This document shows, in pieces, positions 34,087 through 42,400 of a stretch of DNA of 48,178 nt. The stretch spans positions 1 through 48,178 of the forward strand of contig JAJRSD010000009.1 in the NCBI GenBank assembly GCA_024278975.1. The letters are read 5' to 3'. The notes under the pieces were generated by a model. That model had not been told where the DNA came from, made no database searches, and saw only the letters and a program-made list of their open reading frames with translations. Origin of the DNA: Bacteroidota bacterium (GTDB taxonomy: Bacteria > Bacteroidota > Bacteroidia > Bacteroidales > Prolixibacteraceae). The position numbers and the translations under genes were made by a program. Within the stretch, counting starts at the first letter, position 1. The number at the start of each line of letters is the position of its first letter.

Positions 34087-35571
34087 TTACCGATTATATT
34101 TCTCCGTCAACTCCTTCAAAAACCTTTTTTGCCGTCTTTTAATTTGTCGCCAATAAAACCTCCATCCCCAATTCCCCGTCGAAGTTCCCGGAATATTCAT
34201 TCTCGATTTTGAACCTAATTCTAAAATATCCTGCATCGGTATAATTGCTGTTTTTGTAACCGACGACAAAGCGAGTTCAATTGCTTTTCGGAGTGCTTTT
34301 TTATTTCTTCCACCCAAATATTTTATTACCAACTTTCGCTCGTCTCCTTTAACAGTTTTTAGCCAACCAAGAGTTGTATCGTTATCGTGGGTGCCGGAAT
34401 AAACTGCAAAATTTTCGGAGTAATTATGTGGTAAATCTTTATGTGCTGAATCGGTTGAAAAAGCAAATTGCAAAACTTTCATTCCGGGCAAATTAAAATC
34501 GTCGCGCAGTTTATCAACTTCAGGTGTAATTAATCCTAAATCTTCAGCAATAAAATAGAGTTCGCCTGTTTGCTCCTTCATTTTTGCCAACAATTCGTAC
34601 CCAAATGCCGGAACCCATTTTCCGTTAATTGCAGTTTTTTCGTTTGCCGGAATCGACCAAAACGATTCCAATCCACGAAAATGGTCGATGCGAACCTGAT
34701 TAAACATTTTCAGATTAAAATGTAACCGTGCCGTCCACCAATCGTAATTGCGCTCTTTTAAACGCTGCCAGTTAAAAACCGGATTTCCCCACAACTGCCC
34801 CGTTTCAGAAAAATAATCGGGTGGAACGCCACCAACTTCTGTGGGTTTCAGGTTTTCGTCCAATAAAAAAATATCGGTATTTGTCCAAATATCGGCACTG
34901 TCGGTAGAAACATATAACGGAACATCTCCAATAATTTCAACCCCATTTTTGTTTGCATACTCTTTTAATGCAAACCACTGCCTAAAAAATATAAACTGTA
35001 AAAACTTTTGAAAATCTATCTCTTCGGTTAGCTCCTCTCCCAACTTTTGTAAAGCCGAATTATTTCTGAATTTAATTTCGTCATCCCACTCATTCCAAAC
35101 AATTTCTCCGAAATGATTTTTGGCAGCCATAAAAAAAGCATAGTCGTTTAACCACCAACTGTGTTCGCTTAAAAACGAATTGTATTCAGCATGAAAATTT
35201 TCGTAAACTATTTTTTTGAAAGTGTTAAAAGCTTTTCTTAAAAGTGGATATTTCCACCTTGCTATTTTTTCAAATTCTACTTTACTTTTTGAAAAAGATG
35301 GAATTTTACTGAGTTCTGAATCGTCCAAAAACTTGTCTTTTACAAGTAGCTTCAAATCAATTAAAAGTGGATTTCCGGCAAAAGCAGAATAACTTTGATA
35401 TGGTGAATTTCCGAAACCAACCGACCCGAGTGGCAAAATCTGCCATATTTTCAGACCTGTTTCAACCAAAAAATCGACAACCCGGGAAGCATTTTCGCCC
35501 AGCGTTCCCATTCCTTCATTTCCGGGCAACGAAGTAATATGCAAAAGGATTCCACTCTTTCTGTCAGTCAT
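34087..35571 (-). CDS. malQ: 4-alpha-glucanotransferase (GH77)
   Basis: This amylomaltase transfers maltodextrin segments between glucans. The 494-residue form starting at the ATG at 35571 has RKSGILLHITSLPG (4-17), WQILPLGSVGFGNSPYQS, DVPLYVSTDSADIWTN, VRIDHFRG with the nucleophile Asp296, IAEDLGLITPEV with acid/base Glu343, and YSGTHDNDTT with Asp396, i.e. the full GH77 set. The upstream TTG-initiated extension is rejected because it lies inside the previous gene. The start overlaps the Gfo/Idh stop by eight bases (ATGACTGA), indicating translational coupling. It is cytoplasmic, for glycogen or maltodextrin metabolism; no other glycogen genes are in the window. Confidence 0.95.
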   Translation of the reverse strand: MTDRKSGILLHITSLPGNEGMGTLGENASRVVDFLVETGLKIWQILPLGSVGFGNSPYQSYSAFAGNPLLIDLKLLVKDKFLDDSELSKIPSFSKSKVEFEKIARWKYPLLRKAFNTFKKIVYENFHAEYNSFLSEHSWWLNDYAFFMAAKNHFGEIVWNEWDDEIKFRNNSALQKLGEELTEEIDFQKFLQFIFFRQWFALKEYANKNGVEIIGDVPLYVSTDSADIWTNTDIFLLDENLKPTEVGGVPPDYFSETGQLWGNPVFNWQRLKERNYDWWTARLHFNLKMFNQVRIDHFRGLESFWSIPANEKTAINGKWVPAFGYELLAKMKEQTGELYFIAEDLGLITPEVDKLRDDFNLPGMKVLQFAFSTDSAHKDLPHNYSENFAVYSGTHDNDTTLGWLKTVKGDERKLVIKYLGGRNKKALRKAIELALSSVTKTAIIPMQDILELGSKSRMNIPGTSTGNWGWRFYWRQIKRRQKRFLKELTEKYNR

Positions 35572-36661
35572 TTTTAAATCTTTTTCTGAAAGTAGATAAA
35601 TGGCCGGCTGTTTCGCGAACAATTCGCTGCACTGCCAGTCCGTGATTCAGATCGGCTTTTGTAGCAGCCGAATCGTCACCGGTAAAAAACTGGTAGTGTG
35701 CGTGTACCATCGAACGCAGCCAGCCGGGCGGAACATGCCCTGATGGGAAACTGGTAATTGGTTTATAGTTACTGCCAACCATCTGTTTTATCCAGTTGTT
35801 ACTCCCCTCTAAATAGTATTCGAAATAATCAACATTTTTCGATGAAAAACGGAACGCACCGTTCTCTGCATAAATTTCGAGATGTACCAAATCGCCGGTG
35901 CCCGAACTTATGCGGCTTGCCGACATATTTCCCACTGCACCGGTTTCCGGTTCGAAAAGCGAGAGAGAGCTAAACAGATCAGATCCAGTAGGAACACCTT
36001 CGAAACCACCGCCTTGCAGGGCACTTGTAATTTGCAACTCTTCGCCCATAAAAGCCATCAGCAGACTAATTCCGTGTGAACCCAAATCTGCCATTGCACC
36101 GCCGTCGGGAGCCGGAGTTAAACGAGTTACACGCTTTTCGCGATAAGCAGTTTGCAAATAATCGCCGTGGTAATATTTCAGATCGAAATGAATGGGTTTT
36201 CCCAATTTCCCCGATTTCCAGAATTTTAATCCCTCGCGCACCGACGATGTTTGCAAATACTGAAAACCAACCTGAATTTTTATTGATGGGTCTGAATTTT
36301 TTAGCAGCTCTTTCATCGCCTCCTCCTCTTTTTGCGAGGAACAGACCGGTTTTTCCAAATAGATATATTTTACATTTGGCATTTGCAGTGCCAGCTTAAA
36401 ATGTTTGAAATGAACTTTATTGGGTCCCAAAATAAATACTGCCTCAATTTTATTATTCACCGAAAACTCGTCAACTGTCTGCGCCGTTGCAAATCCAAAC
36501 TTCCGGGCAAAATTTTGGCGACTCTCTTTTCGTGCCGAAGCCACCGACTCTAAAATAATCTCGGGAACTTCGTTATAATAAAACTTTAACGACTGAATTG
36601 AATATGCATGAGCTTGTGCAATTCCGCCTGCACCTAAAAAACCAACGTGTATTTTTTGCAT
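35564..36661 (-). CDS. Gfo/Idh/MocA-family oxidoreductase
   Basis: The 365-residue protein has KIHVGFLGAGGIAQAHA (Rossmann, 3-19), FILGPNKVHFKHF, YLEKPVCS (EKP motif) and GGAMADLGSHGISLLMAF in the C-terminal domain, so it is an NAD(P)-dependent sugar dehydrogenase-like enzyme. The ATG at 36661 is preferred over a TTG five codons upstream. It is coupled to malQ by an eight-base overlap, so its substrate may come from the glucan pathway, although this is only positional evidence. A -7 element (TATTTTTG on the minus strand, 36692-36685) lies 24 bases upstream. It is not closely similar to the Gfo/Idh proteins at 17367 and 22650. Confidence 0.86.
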   Translation of the reverse strand: MQKIHVGFLGAGGIAQAHAYSIQSLKFYYNEVPEIILESVASARKESRQNFARKFGFATAQTVDEFSVNNKIEAVFILGPNKVHFKHFKLALQMPNVKYIYLEKPVCSSQKEEEAMKELLKNSDPSIKIQVGFQYLQTSSVREGLKFWKSGKLGKPIHFDLKYYHGDYLQTAYREKRVTRLTPAPDGGAMADLGSHGISLLMAFMGEELQITSALQGGGFEGVPTGSDLFSSLSLFEPETGAVGNMSASRISSGTGDLVHLEIYAENGAFRFSSKNVDYFEYYLEGSNNWIKQMVGSNYKPITSFPSGHVPPGWLRSMVHAHYQFFTGDDSAATKADLNHGLAVQRIVRETAGHLSTFRKRFKND

Positions 36662-36684
36662 GAGATGTAGTTTCAAATTTTATT

Positions 36685-36692
36685 CAAAAATA
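36685..36692 (-). promoter_or_regulatory. -7 element of the Gfo/Idh-malQ operon
   Basis: TATTTTTG on the minus strand fits TAnnTTTG and places the transcript start near 36678, 17 bases before the ATG. No good -33 element is visible. Confidence 0.4.
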
Positions 36693-36830
36693 GTATTTTG
36701 ATGGTAATTGTTTTAAAATGTGTGAAACTCTTTTAAAATTGAGTTCTTTTTATAATAGTGTCAAATCTAAAACTACACAAACTCATTCACCGCTGCCAAA
36801 CTTTATACTAAAAGAGATGACACTTTTGAT

Positions 36831-37955
36831 TTATAGAATAAACCCCTCATAATTTTCAGGATTAATTACCTGATATTCATTTTCAGGATATGCTTTTAAG
36901 AAAGTTTTTGAAATTTTGGGCTTTTTCTTCATACTCCATTTTATTTCAAAAGCATACAAAATACCCTCTCTCTCTTCAATATAATCTATTTCCTGTTGTG
37001 CGTGTGTACGCCAGAAATAACAATTTGCCCATATATTATTATAACTCAAATACTTTCTTCTTTCACTAATAATATAGTTTTCCCATAGAGCTCCGGTATC
37101 CTGACGCAATGCCAGCGAATTAAAATTGGCAATCAGCGAGTTACGGATTCCATTGTCATAAAAATATATTTTTCGTGACTTTTTAAGTTCTGTTCTAATA
37201 TTTCGATTAAACGACTGAAGCCTAAAAATTATATATGCCTTCTCCAGCAGGTCAACATATCTTTCAACAGTTTGATTATCAATACCAATTATCTGCCCTA
37301 TTTCGTTATACGAAACCTCGTTGCCCAGTTGAAGTGCAAGTGCCTGTAACAATTTTACAATAACAGAAGATTTTTTCAGTTTTTCGAAATTTAACAAATC
37401 CTTGTAAAGATACGCATCAGACAGACGTTTAAGCACACTCTTTTCGTCACCCGGATTAGTTATAACTTCAGGATATGAACCGTATATCATTCGATATTCC
37501 AGAAGACGTTTCTCCTCTATAAGATTGGTATGATTTACCATCTCGGCAAACGATAAAGGGAATAGAAATATTTCTATTTTGCGTCCGGTTAAAGGCTCAT
37601 TAATTTTATCTGAAAGCTCGAAAGCCGATGAACCGGTAACCAGAACTTTAAGGTTAGGAATATTATCAATAATTATTTTTAATGTTAATCCTATGTTTGT
37701 AATACGTTGTGCTTCATCTATTATAAGCAACTCGTAGTTTCCAAACAATAGGCGAAGTCTGGTTGATGTTGCATTTTCAAAAATAGCCGCTGTATCTGCA
37801 TCATCACCATTAAGCCAAAAAGTTTTAAGACCAGACTCATTCCCTATTTTTTGAGCCAGCACTGTTTTCCCAACCTGACGCGGTCCGGGAATATGAACTA
37901 TCTTTTTTTTATTGAGGCTTTGGATTATTTCCTTTTCACATGCTCTTAAAATCAT
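36831..37955 (-). CDS. AAA_14/DUF4143 ATPase with PD-(D/E)XK-like C-terminus (copy 1)
   Basis: The 374-residue protein has an N-terminal P-loop ATPase domain: Walker A GPRQVGKT (24-31), Walker B LLIIDEAQ (Asp80-Glu81) and a VTGSSAFEL sensor segment (106-114). A winged-helix segment follows (about 214-245). The C-terminal DUF4143 domain contains WENYIISE (291-298), QQEIDYIEE (Asp324) and FEIKW (Glu337-x-Lys339), which fits a PD-(D/E)XK nuclease fold. The biological role of this very abundant family is not established. It is a single-gene unit with a tandem palindrome array starting four bases before its ATG and covering both promoter elements, so autoregulation is likely. A paralogue with a different array is at 46121-47269. 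No toxin or antitoxin partner is adjacent. Confidence 0.88.
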   Translation of the reverse strand: MILRACEKEIIQSLNKKKIVHIPGPRQVGKTVLAQKIGNESGLKTFWLNGDDADTAAIFENATSTRLRLLFGNYELLIIDEAQRITNIGLTLKIIIDNIPNLKVLVTGSSAFELSDKINEPLTGRKIEIFLFPLSFAEMVNHTNLIEEKRLLEYRMIYGSYPEVITNPGDEKSVLKRLSDAYLYKDLLNFEKLKKSSVIVKLLQALALQLGNEVSYNEIGQIIGIDNQTVERYVDLLEKAYIIFRLQSFNRNIRTELKKSRKIYFYDNGIRNSLIANFNSLALRQDTGALWENYIISERRKYLSYNNIWANCYFWRTHAQQEIDYIEEREGILYAFEIKWSMKKKPKISKTFLKAYPENEYQVINPENYEGFIL

Positions 37956-37959
37956 AACA

Positions 37960-38023
37960 TTTACGTTTACAAACGCAAATATAATACTAATTTTGCGTTT
38001 ACAAACGCAAATATTATAAAAAT
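37960..38023 (-). promoter_or_regulatory. Tandem palindrome array 1 (2 x 32 bp) over the ATPase promoter
   Basis: Two 32-bp units (37960-37991, 37992-38023) match at 28 of 32 positions. Each carries a 20-bp palindrome; on the minus strand the distal copy is TTTGCGTTTGTAAACGCAAA (9-bp arms, perfect) and the proximal copy has one change. The -7 element TATATTTG (37983-37976) overlaps the proximal palindrome and a -33 TTTG (38005-38002) lies inside the distal one. The proximal palindrome ends four bases from the ATG. Confidence 0.8.
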
Positions 38024-38058
38024 TCTAACATTGTACCTTGCAAATAATTTCTTTATCT

Positions 38059-40149
38059 CTACTTCAAATACCTATCTAACCAATCGAAGAAAACCCGTTG
38101 CCAAAGAATTCCGTTTTGAGGTTGTAAAACCCAATGATTTTCTTCGGGAAAATATAACATTTGAGCCGGTACACCACGTAAAACAGCCGCATTAAAAGCT
38201 GCCATCCCCTGCTCTTCCGGAACACGAAAATCTTTTCCACCCTGAATAATTAAAATTGGTGTATCCCAATTCTGTATAAACTTATGAGGCGAAAATGTGT
38301 ACGAACGCTGTGCTGCAGCATTTGTTTTATCCCAGTATGCACCGCCATAATCGAAATTTACAAACCACATTTCCTCGGTAGCGGAGTACATATCTTCGAA
38401 ATTAAAAATACCGTCGTGTGCAATAAAAGCCTTGAAACGTTTCTCGTGATTTCCTGCAAGATACATAACCGAAAAACCGCCATAACTTGCTCCAACCGCA
38501 CCCAGTTTTGTTTCATCAACAAAAGGTTCTTTTGCCATTTCGTCGATGGCGGTGAGTAAATCTTTTATGTTCTGCCCGCCATAATCTTTCGATATTTGCT
38601 CGTTCCATTTTTGACCAAAACCGGGTAGTCCACGACGATTTGGTGCAACAATAATATAACCGTTTGCAGCCATCATTTGAAAATTCCAGCGATACGACCA
38701 AAACTGGCTAACAGTTCCCTGCGGGCCACCCTGATTGTAAAGTAGTGTTGGATACTTTTTGTTGGGGTCGAAATGTGGTGGATAAATTACCCAGACTGCC
38801 ATCTGTTTTCCGTCGGTTGTTTCTATCCATCGTTTTTCAACTTTTCCCATTGAAAGCTGATCGAGAATACCTTTATTAACGGCTGTCAGCGGAGTTTCAT
38901 TTCCGGTAATCTGGTCAACTAAATATAGCTCGGCAGGTTGCGACATAGAAACTCTTTGTGCCAATAACTTATCTCCAACTGGCACCGCACTTTGATAATT
39001 ATGAACTCCGTCGGTTAATCTCACAATTGAAGCATCTGCTAGATCAACCCTGTAAATTTCGTCGGTAGCATGAATATCGCTGATAAAATAGATTGATTTT
39101 CCATCGGCACTCCAATTTAAACCTTGTACATTTTGGTCGAATTTTGCCGAATAATCTCTCTTTTCTCCGGTTTCCAAATCAGCTACAAACAATCGGTTTT
39201 TATCAGCTTCGTAACCGTCGCGTTCCATACTTTCCCACGCGAGATATTTCCCATCGGGCGAGAAAACAGGGTTCTGGTCGTAACCCATCATCCCCGATGT
39301 AAAATTAATGGTTTTACCGGTTTCGATATTATACAGATAAATCTCAGAATTTGTTGAGACAGAATACTCTCTGCCAACTTTCTTTTTACAAGTGTAGGCA
39401 ATTGTTTTTCCATCGGGACTCCATACAATTTGTTCTGTTCCGCCAAAAGGTTTCATTGGCGAATCAAACTTTTCACCTTCCATAATATCTTTTCCCTCTC
39501 CCACTTTTCCTTTAGAATAATCGGCTATAAAAATATGATTGTAAGTATAATCGTGCCACGCATCCCAATGTCGATACATCAAATCGGTCTCTAAACGTGC
39601 ATTTGTTTTTGGTAAATCGGGAAACAAATCATGAACATCATCATCTAATTTTACACTTTTCAGATAAAATATTTTTGATTGGTCGGGCGAATACTTAAAT
39701 CCTGAAATTCCACCTTTAATTTCCGAAACCTGTTTTGTTTTACTTCCGTCAGGATTCATTTCCCAAAGTTGTACACTACCGGATACTCCTGATAAATAAC
39801 CAATCTTTTTTCCGTCGGGACGCCAGATTGCGCCAAACTCTTTTGTGGCAGAATTGGTAATATTTGTTGCTTCGCCACCCGAAACAGGAATAGTATAAAT
39901 ATCGCGATACGATTTATTCTCCTCAATATTATAGTAGGTAACTCCGTATAAAACAGTCTCTCCATTGGGCGAAACCTCTGCTCCACCCAGTCTGCCAAAC
40001 GACCAAAGAACTTCGGGTGTCATAATGTCGGAACTTAATTCGGGTATTTCGGGAACGTAATTTTTTGTTGAGGTTGAAGTGGCAGTCTCTTTTTGTGTAC
40101 AACTAAATACAACAAATAGTGTAATAAAACTCAATGCTAATTTTTTCAT
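38059..40149 (-). CDS. S9-family prolyl oligopeptidase-like peptidase, lipoprotein
   Basis: The 696-residue lipoprotein (MKKLALSFITLFVVFSC, Cys17) has an N-terminal WD40-like/TolB-like propeller (about 45-420, repeated SPDGK and WRPDGK turns). The C-terminal peptidase S9 domain has nucleophile Ser555 in GASYGG, Asp640 in IQGGKD and His672 in ENHWVLQ. It is of the acylaminoacyl-peptidase/dipeptidyl-peptidase type and should trim peptides in the periplasm. A -33/-7 pair (TTTG, 20 bases, TATTTTG) lies 28-58 bases upstream. It is a single-gene unit between the ATPase array and a repeat-bearing gap. Confidence 0.93.
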   Translation of the reverse strand: MKKLALSFITLFVVFSCTQKETATSTSTKNYVPEIPELSSDIMTPEVLWSFGRLGGAEVSPNGETVLYGVTYYNIEENKSYRDIYTIPVSGGEATNITNSATKEFGAIWRPDGKKIGYLSGVSGSVQLWEMNPDGSKTKQVSEIKGGISGFKYSPDQSKIFYLKSVKLDDDVHDLFPDLPKTNARLETDLMYRHWDAWHDYTYNHIFIADYSKGKVGEGKDIMEGEKFDSPMKPFGGTEQIVWSPDGKTIAYTCKKKVGREYSVSTNSEIYLYNIETGKTINFTSGMMGYDQNPVFSPDGKYLAWESMERDGYEADKNRLFVADLETGEKRDYSAKFDQNVQGLNWSADGKSIYFISDIHATDEIYRVDLADASIVRLTDGVHNYQSAVPVGDKLLAQRVSMSQPAELYLVDQITGNETPLTAVNKGILDQLSMGKVEKRWIETTDGKQMAVWVIYPPHFDPNKKYPTLLYNQGGPQGTVSQFWSYRWNFQMMAANGYIIVAPNRRGLPGFGQKWNEQISKDYGGQNIKDLLTAIDEMAKEPFVDETKLGAVGASYGGFSVMYLAGNHEKRFKAFIAHDGIFNFEDMYSATEEMWFVNFDYGGAYWDKTNAAAQRSYTFSPHKFIQNWDTPILIIQGGKDFRVPEEQGMAAFNAAVLRGVPAQMLYFPEENHWVLQPQNGILWQRVFFDWLDRYLK

Positions 40150-40176
40150 CTTGATTTCGGTTTAATGAATATTCCT

Positions 40177-40207
40177 CAAAATAAATAAAATACCGGGAGA
40201 CGGCAAA
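40177..40207 (-). promoter_or_regulatory. Promoter of the S9 peptidase gene
   Basis: On the minus strand TTTG (40207-40204) and TATTTTG (40183-40177) are 20 bases apart, close to the Bacteroidota -33/-7 pattern; the predicted start is about 20 bases before the ATG. Confidence 0.45.
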
Positions 40208-40273
40208 TGATAATTACTTGGGTTTTAACAAATAGTTGTAAGAGAAAAAAGTAAATAGTCATACCCTGACGGG

Positions 40274-40315
40274 AAGTCAGAGCATGACTTTGTGAGAGGT
40301 AAGTCAGAGCATGAC
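40274..40315. repeat. Direct repeat AAGTCAGAGCATGAC, 27-bp period
   Basis: Exact 15-base copies at 40274-40288 and 40301-40315. Each contains the short inverted repeat GTCA/TGAC. They lie between the S9 promoter and the nigD-like terminator. Confidence 0.7.
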
Positions 40316-40330
40316 CAAAAAAATCATAAT

Positions 40331-40360
40331 AAAAAAAGGCATCCTTTCGGACACCTTTTT
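40331..40360 (-). terminator. Terminator of the NigD-like gene
   Basis: The arms AAAAAGG..TCC (40333-40344) and GGA..CCTTTTT (40349-40360) pair with a two-base internal mismatch. On the minus strand the stem runs into a T-run, 24 bases after the nigD-like stop. Confidence 0.7.
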
Positions 40361-40383
40361 AAAATTTACCAAAACACTAACAA

Positions 40384-41112
40384 TTAATTGTTTTCTGACG
40401 GTCTTATAACATCCGGCAAATCACTATAATTAAAAACTCCCTCTTCCGAAAATTCAACTCCATCGTAATCGGTTGCCGTTACAACAAAGCTAACTGAATC
40501 TACACCTTCAATTCGCAAACTGTTTAAACTAAATGATACGTATGCAGTGTAATAAACTGCATCGTCGTCGTCGTTTGCATTATGCCGTAATTCCAACTCA
40601 AATGGTTGAATTCCGGGTGCCATTAACATCGAAGGTTTTTTTACAAGATTCAAAAAATGGATACCATTGTAACCCCAGTATTTTAATTTAAAACTCAGCA
40701 AACTGTCAGTCATCCAATAATCTTCAACAACAATCGGGTCATTTCCAATGCTGTCTTCATTTTCCGGAGTTATCTCCATAATACCCTTCATTAAAATATC
40801 TTCTATTGAATTTACTTTTACTGAATAACTTTCAATATTACCATCATCATCCAAATTATCACCTAAAATTGTGTAGTTTACCAATACACGTTCTCCATTA
40901 TCATATCTTTCGCCCCACCCCGGAGGATAATTTGATGCAATAAGAATCAATACATCTTTATTATCCATTACAATTTTATAATTGTCTGCCTCATCAGATT
41001 GAAAGATTCCAAAGCCAATCCACATATCACTTAACGAGTAACCGTCATCGTCGTTACATCCACTCAACACGAACATAATTCCCACTAAAAGTCCAAAAAT
41101 AATTTTCTTCAT
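40384..41112 (-). CDS. NigD-like lipoprotein
   Basis: The 242-residue lipoprotein (MKKIIFGLLVGIMFVLSGC) shows the NigD-like pattern. An acidic start after the lipidated Cys (NDDDGYSLSDMWIGFGIFQS) is followed by an OB-fold-like domain with VLVNYTILGD and VKVNSIEDIL, and a C-terminal beta-sandwich (PFELELRHNANDDDDAVYYTAYVSFSLNSLR). NigD was first noted in a Bacteroides bacteriocin operon, but most homologues are surface lipoproteins of unknown function, and no bacteriocin gene is present. The ATG at 41112 is used rather than the TTG one codon upstream. It is divergent from the glutaredoxin operon and followed by a terminator. Confidence 0.8.
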   Translation of the reverse strand: MKKIIFGLLVGIMFVLSGCNDDDGYSLSDMWIGFGIFQSDEADNYKIVMDNKDVLILIASNYPPGWGERYDNGERVLVNYTILGDNLDDDGNIESYSVKVNSIEDILMKGIMEITPENEDSIGNDPIVVEDYWMTDSLLSFKLKYWGYNGIHFLNLVKKPSMLMAPGIQPFELELRHNANDDDDAVYYTAYVSFSLNSLRIEGVDSVSFVVTATDYDGVEFSEEGVFNYSDLPDVIRPSENN

Positions 41113-41205
41113 CAATATATTTTTTAATGTTTATATAAGTCAGATGCATTAAGTTTCGAAATGGTTGCGTCCGTATTAAAAAAAACTGACATTTATTCAA
41201 AACTG

Positions 41206-41238
41206 CATGACAAATTCTGTCATGGCATAACAATTGCT
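41206..41238 (+). promoter_or_regulatory. Sigma-54-type promoter with adjacent palindrome
   Basis: TGGCAT (41223-41228), five bases, then TTGCT (41234-41238) reproduces the -24/-12 consensus spacing of RpoN promoters. Immediately upstream, and overlapping by two bases, is a perfect palindrome CATGACA-AATTC-TGTCATG (41206-41224). The predicted start is near 41249, 30 bases before the ATG at 41279. Confidence 0.6.
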
Positions 41239-41278
41239 ATGCACATTCACATATTTAATTATTTACATATTTAATAGA

Positions 41279-41857
41279 ATGAAAGGAATTTCGAATATAA
41301 ACGACTTACAAATAGAATTTGAAGCAAACGAAAAAGTTTGGTTGCTGTTATACAAAAAAGGTTCGGAACAGAGCGATTGTGCTTATAAAAATTTTGTTGA
41401 AGCAGAGGACAAAACGAAAAACCAAATTCTTTTAAATGCTGATGTAAATATTGTTCGGGACATTCATACAAAGTATAAAATTACAAGTGTTCCGACATTG
41501 CTTAGTTTTGAAAAAAGTGAACTTAAGAATATTGTAAAGGGGTGCTACCAACCGGAACAATTTAATGCTATTTTTGAGAAATCAGGTTTTGTTGCCACAA
41601 ATTTGGGTGAAAAGAAAACACAAAAAAGTGTTACGGTTTATTCAACTCCAACATGTTCGTGGTGTACTGTTATAAAAAGACATTTACAGGAAAATGGTAT
41701 TCGTTATCGCGAAGTTGATGTTTCGGCAGACCAAAAAGCAGCCGAAGAGATGGTTCGGAAAAGTGGACAACAAGGTGTTCCGCAAACCGATATAAACGGG
41801 CAAATTGTGGTAGGTTTCGACAAAATAAGAATAAACTCATTACTGGGAATTAATTAA
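41279..41857 (+). CDS. Degenerate thioredoxin domain fused to glutaredoxin
   Basis: The 192-residue cytoplasmic protein has an N-terminal thioredoxin-like domain (about 1-95). In it the CxxC site is replaced by SEQSDCA (only Cys34 remains), while the cis-Pro loop SVPT (70-73) is kept. The C-terminal glutaredoxin domain (about 117-192) has TPTCSWC (Cys126/Cys129) and GVPQTDINGQIVVGFD. The glutaredoxin half should catalyse dithiol exchange; the first half may bind a partner. The ATG at 41279 is chosen because the upstream TTG (41234) falls inside the promoter's -12 element. It is first of a three-gene plus-strand unit with an exported thioredoxin and a GroES-like protein, under a sigma-54-type promoter. 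Confidence 0.85.
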   Translation: MKGISNINDLQIEFEANEKVWLLLYKKGSEQSDCAYKNFVEAEDKTKNQILLNADVNIVRDIHTKYKITSVPTLLSFEKSELKNIVKGCYQPEQFNAIFEKSGFVATNLGEKKTQKSVTVYSTPTCSWCTVIKRHLQENGIRYREVDVSADQKAAEEMVRKSGQQGVPQTDINGQIVVGFDKIRINSLLGIN

Positions 41858-41869
41858 AATAAAAATAAA

Positions 41870-42373
41870 ATGAAAAAATTAGTATTTATCCTGATTGCAG
41901 TTTTTACGTTGCAAGCAAGCATTACAAGTCAGGCAAAAAATAATGACAATAAAAACAGAACAACTCTGGCAGAAACTAAATTTGCTAATGGAGACGGAGA
42001 AACGGTAAAACTCAATAAAGAGAAGTTTCTAAATGAAGTATGGGATTACGAAGCATCGCCAAAAGAGTGGAAATACAAAGGCGACAAACCGGCAATGATT
42101 GATTTTTATGCCGACTGGTGTGGCCCTTGCAAAACAGCAGCTCCAATTTTAGAGGAGTTATCGGTTGAATATTCAGGAAAAATAGTGATTTATAAAATTG
42201 ACACACAAGTTGAACGTGAATTGGCAAGTGTATTTGGAGTTAGTGGAATTCCTGCTTTCCTTTATATTCCTATGGAAGGAAAACCTTCGATGACATCGGG
42301 AATTGCCCGCTCAAAAGCCGATACTAAAAAAATGTTTAAAGAGAGAATTGACAAATTATTGACAAATAATTAA
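41870..42373 (+). CDS. Exported thioredoxin-family protein
   Basis: The 167-residue protein has a signal peptide (MKKLVFILIAVFTLQASITSQA) and a thioredoxin domain with FYADWCGPCKTAAPILEEL and the cis-Pro loop GVSGIPAFLYIP. The active-site sequence is the classical WCGPC, so it is a periplasmic thiol-disulfide oxidoreductase, likely reducing or shuffling disulfides. It follows the glutaredoxin fusion by 12 bases and precedes the GroES-like gene by 27 bases, in one operon. The extra N-terminal segment (about 23-62) before the thioredoxin fold is a common feature of exported Bacteroidota thioredoxins. Confidence 0.92.
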   Translation: MKKLVFILIAVFTLQASITSQAKNNDNKNRTTLAETKFANGDGETVKLNKEKFLNEVWDYEASPKEWKYKGDKPAMIDFYADWCGPCKTAAPILEELSVEYSGKIVIYKIDTQVERELASVFGVSGIPAFLYIPMEGKPSMTSGIARSKADTKKMFKERIDKLLTNN

Positions 42374-42400
42374 TTACAAATTTTAAATAAAATATTAAAA

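Noticed and set aside
40384-41112. Bacteriocin immunity or maturation locus, from the NigD-like name
   Set aside because: No bacteriocin precursor or export genes surround it; NigD-like proteins are widespread lipoproteins.
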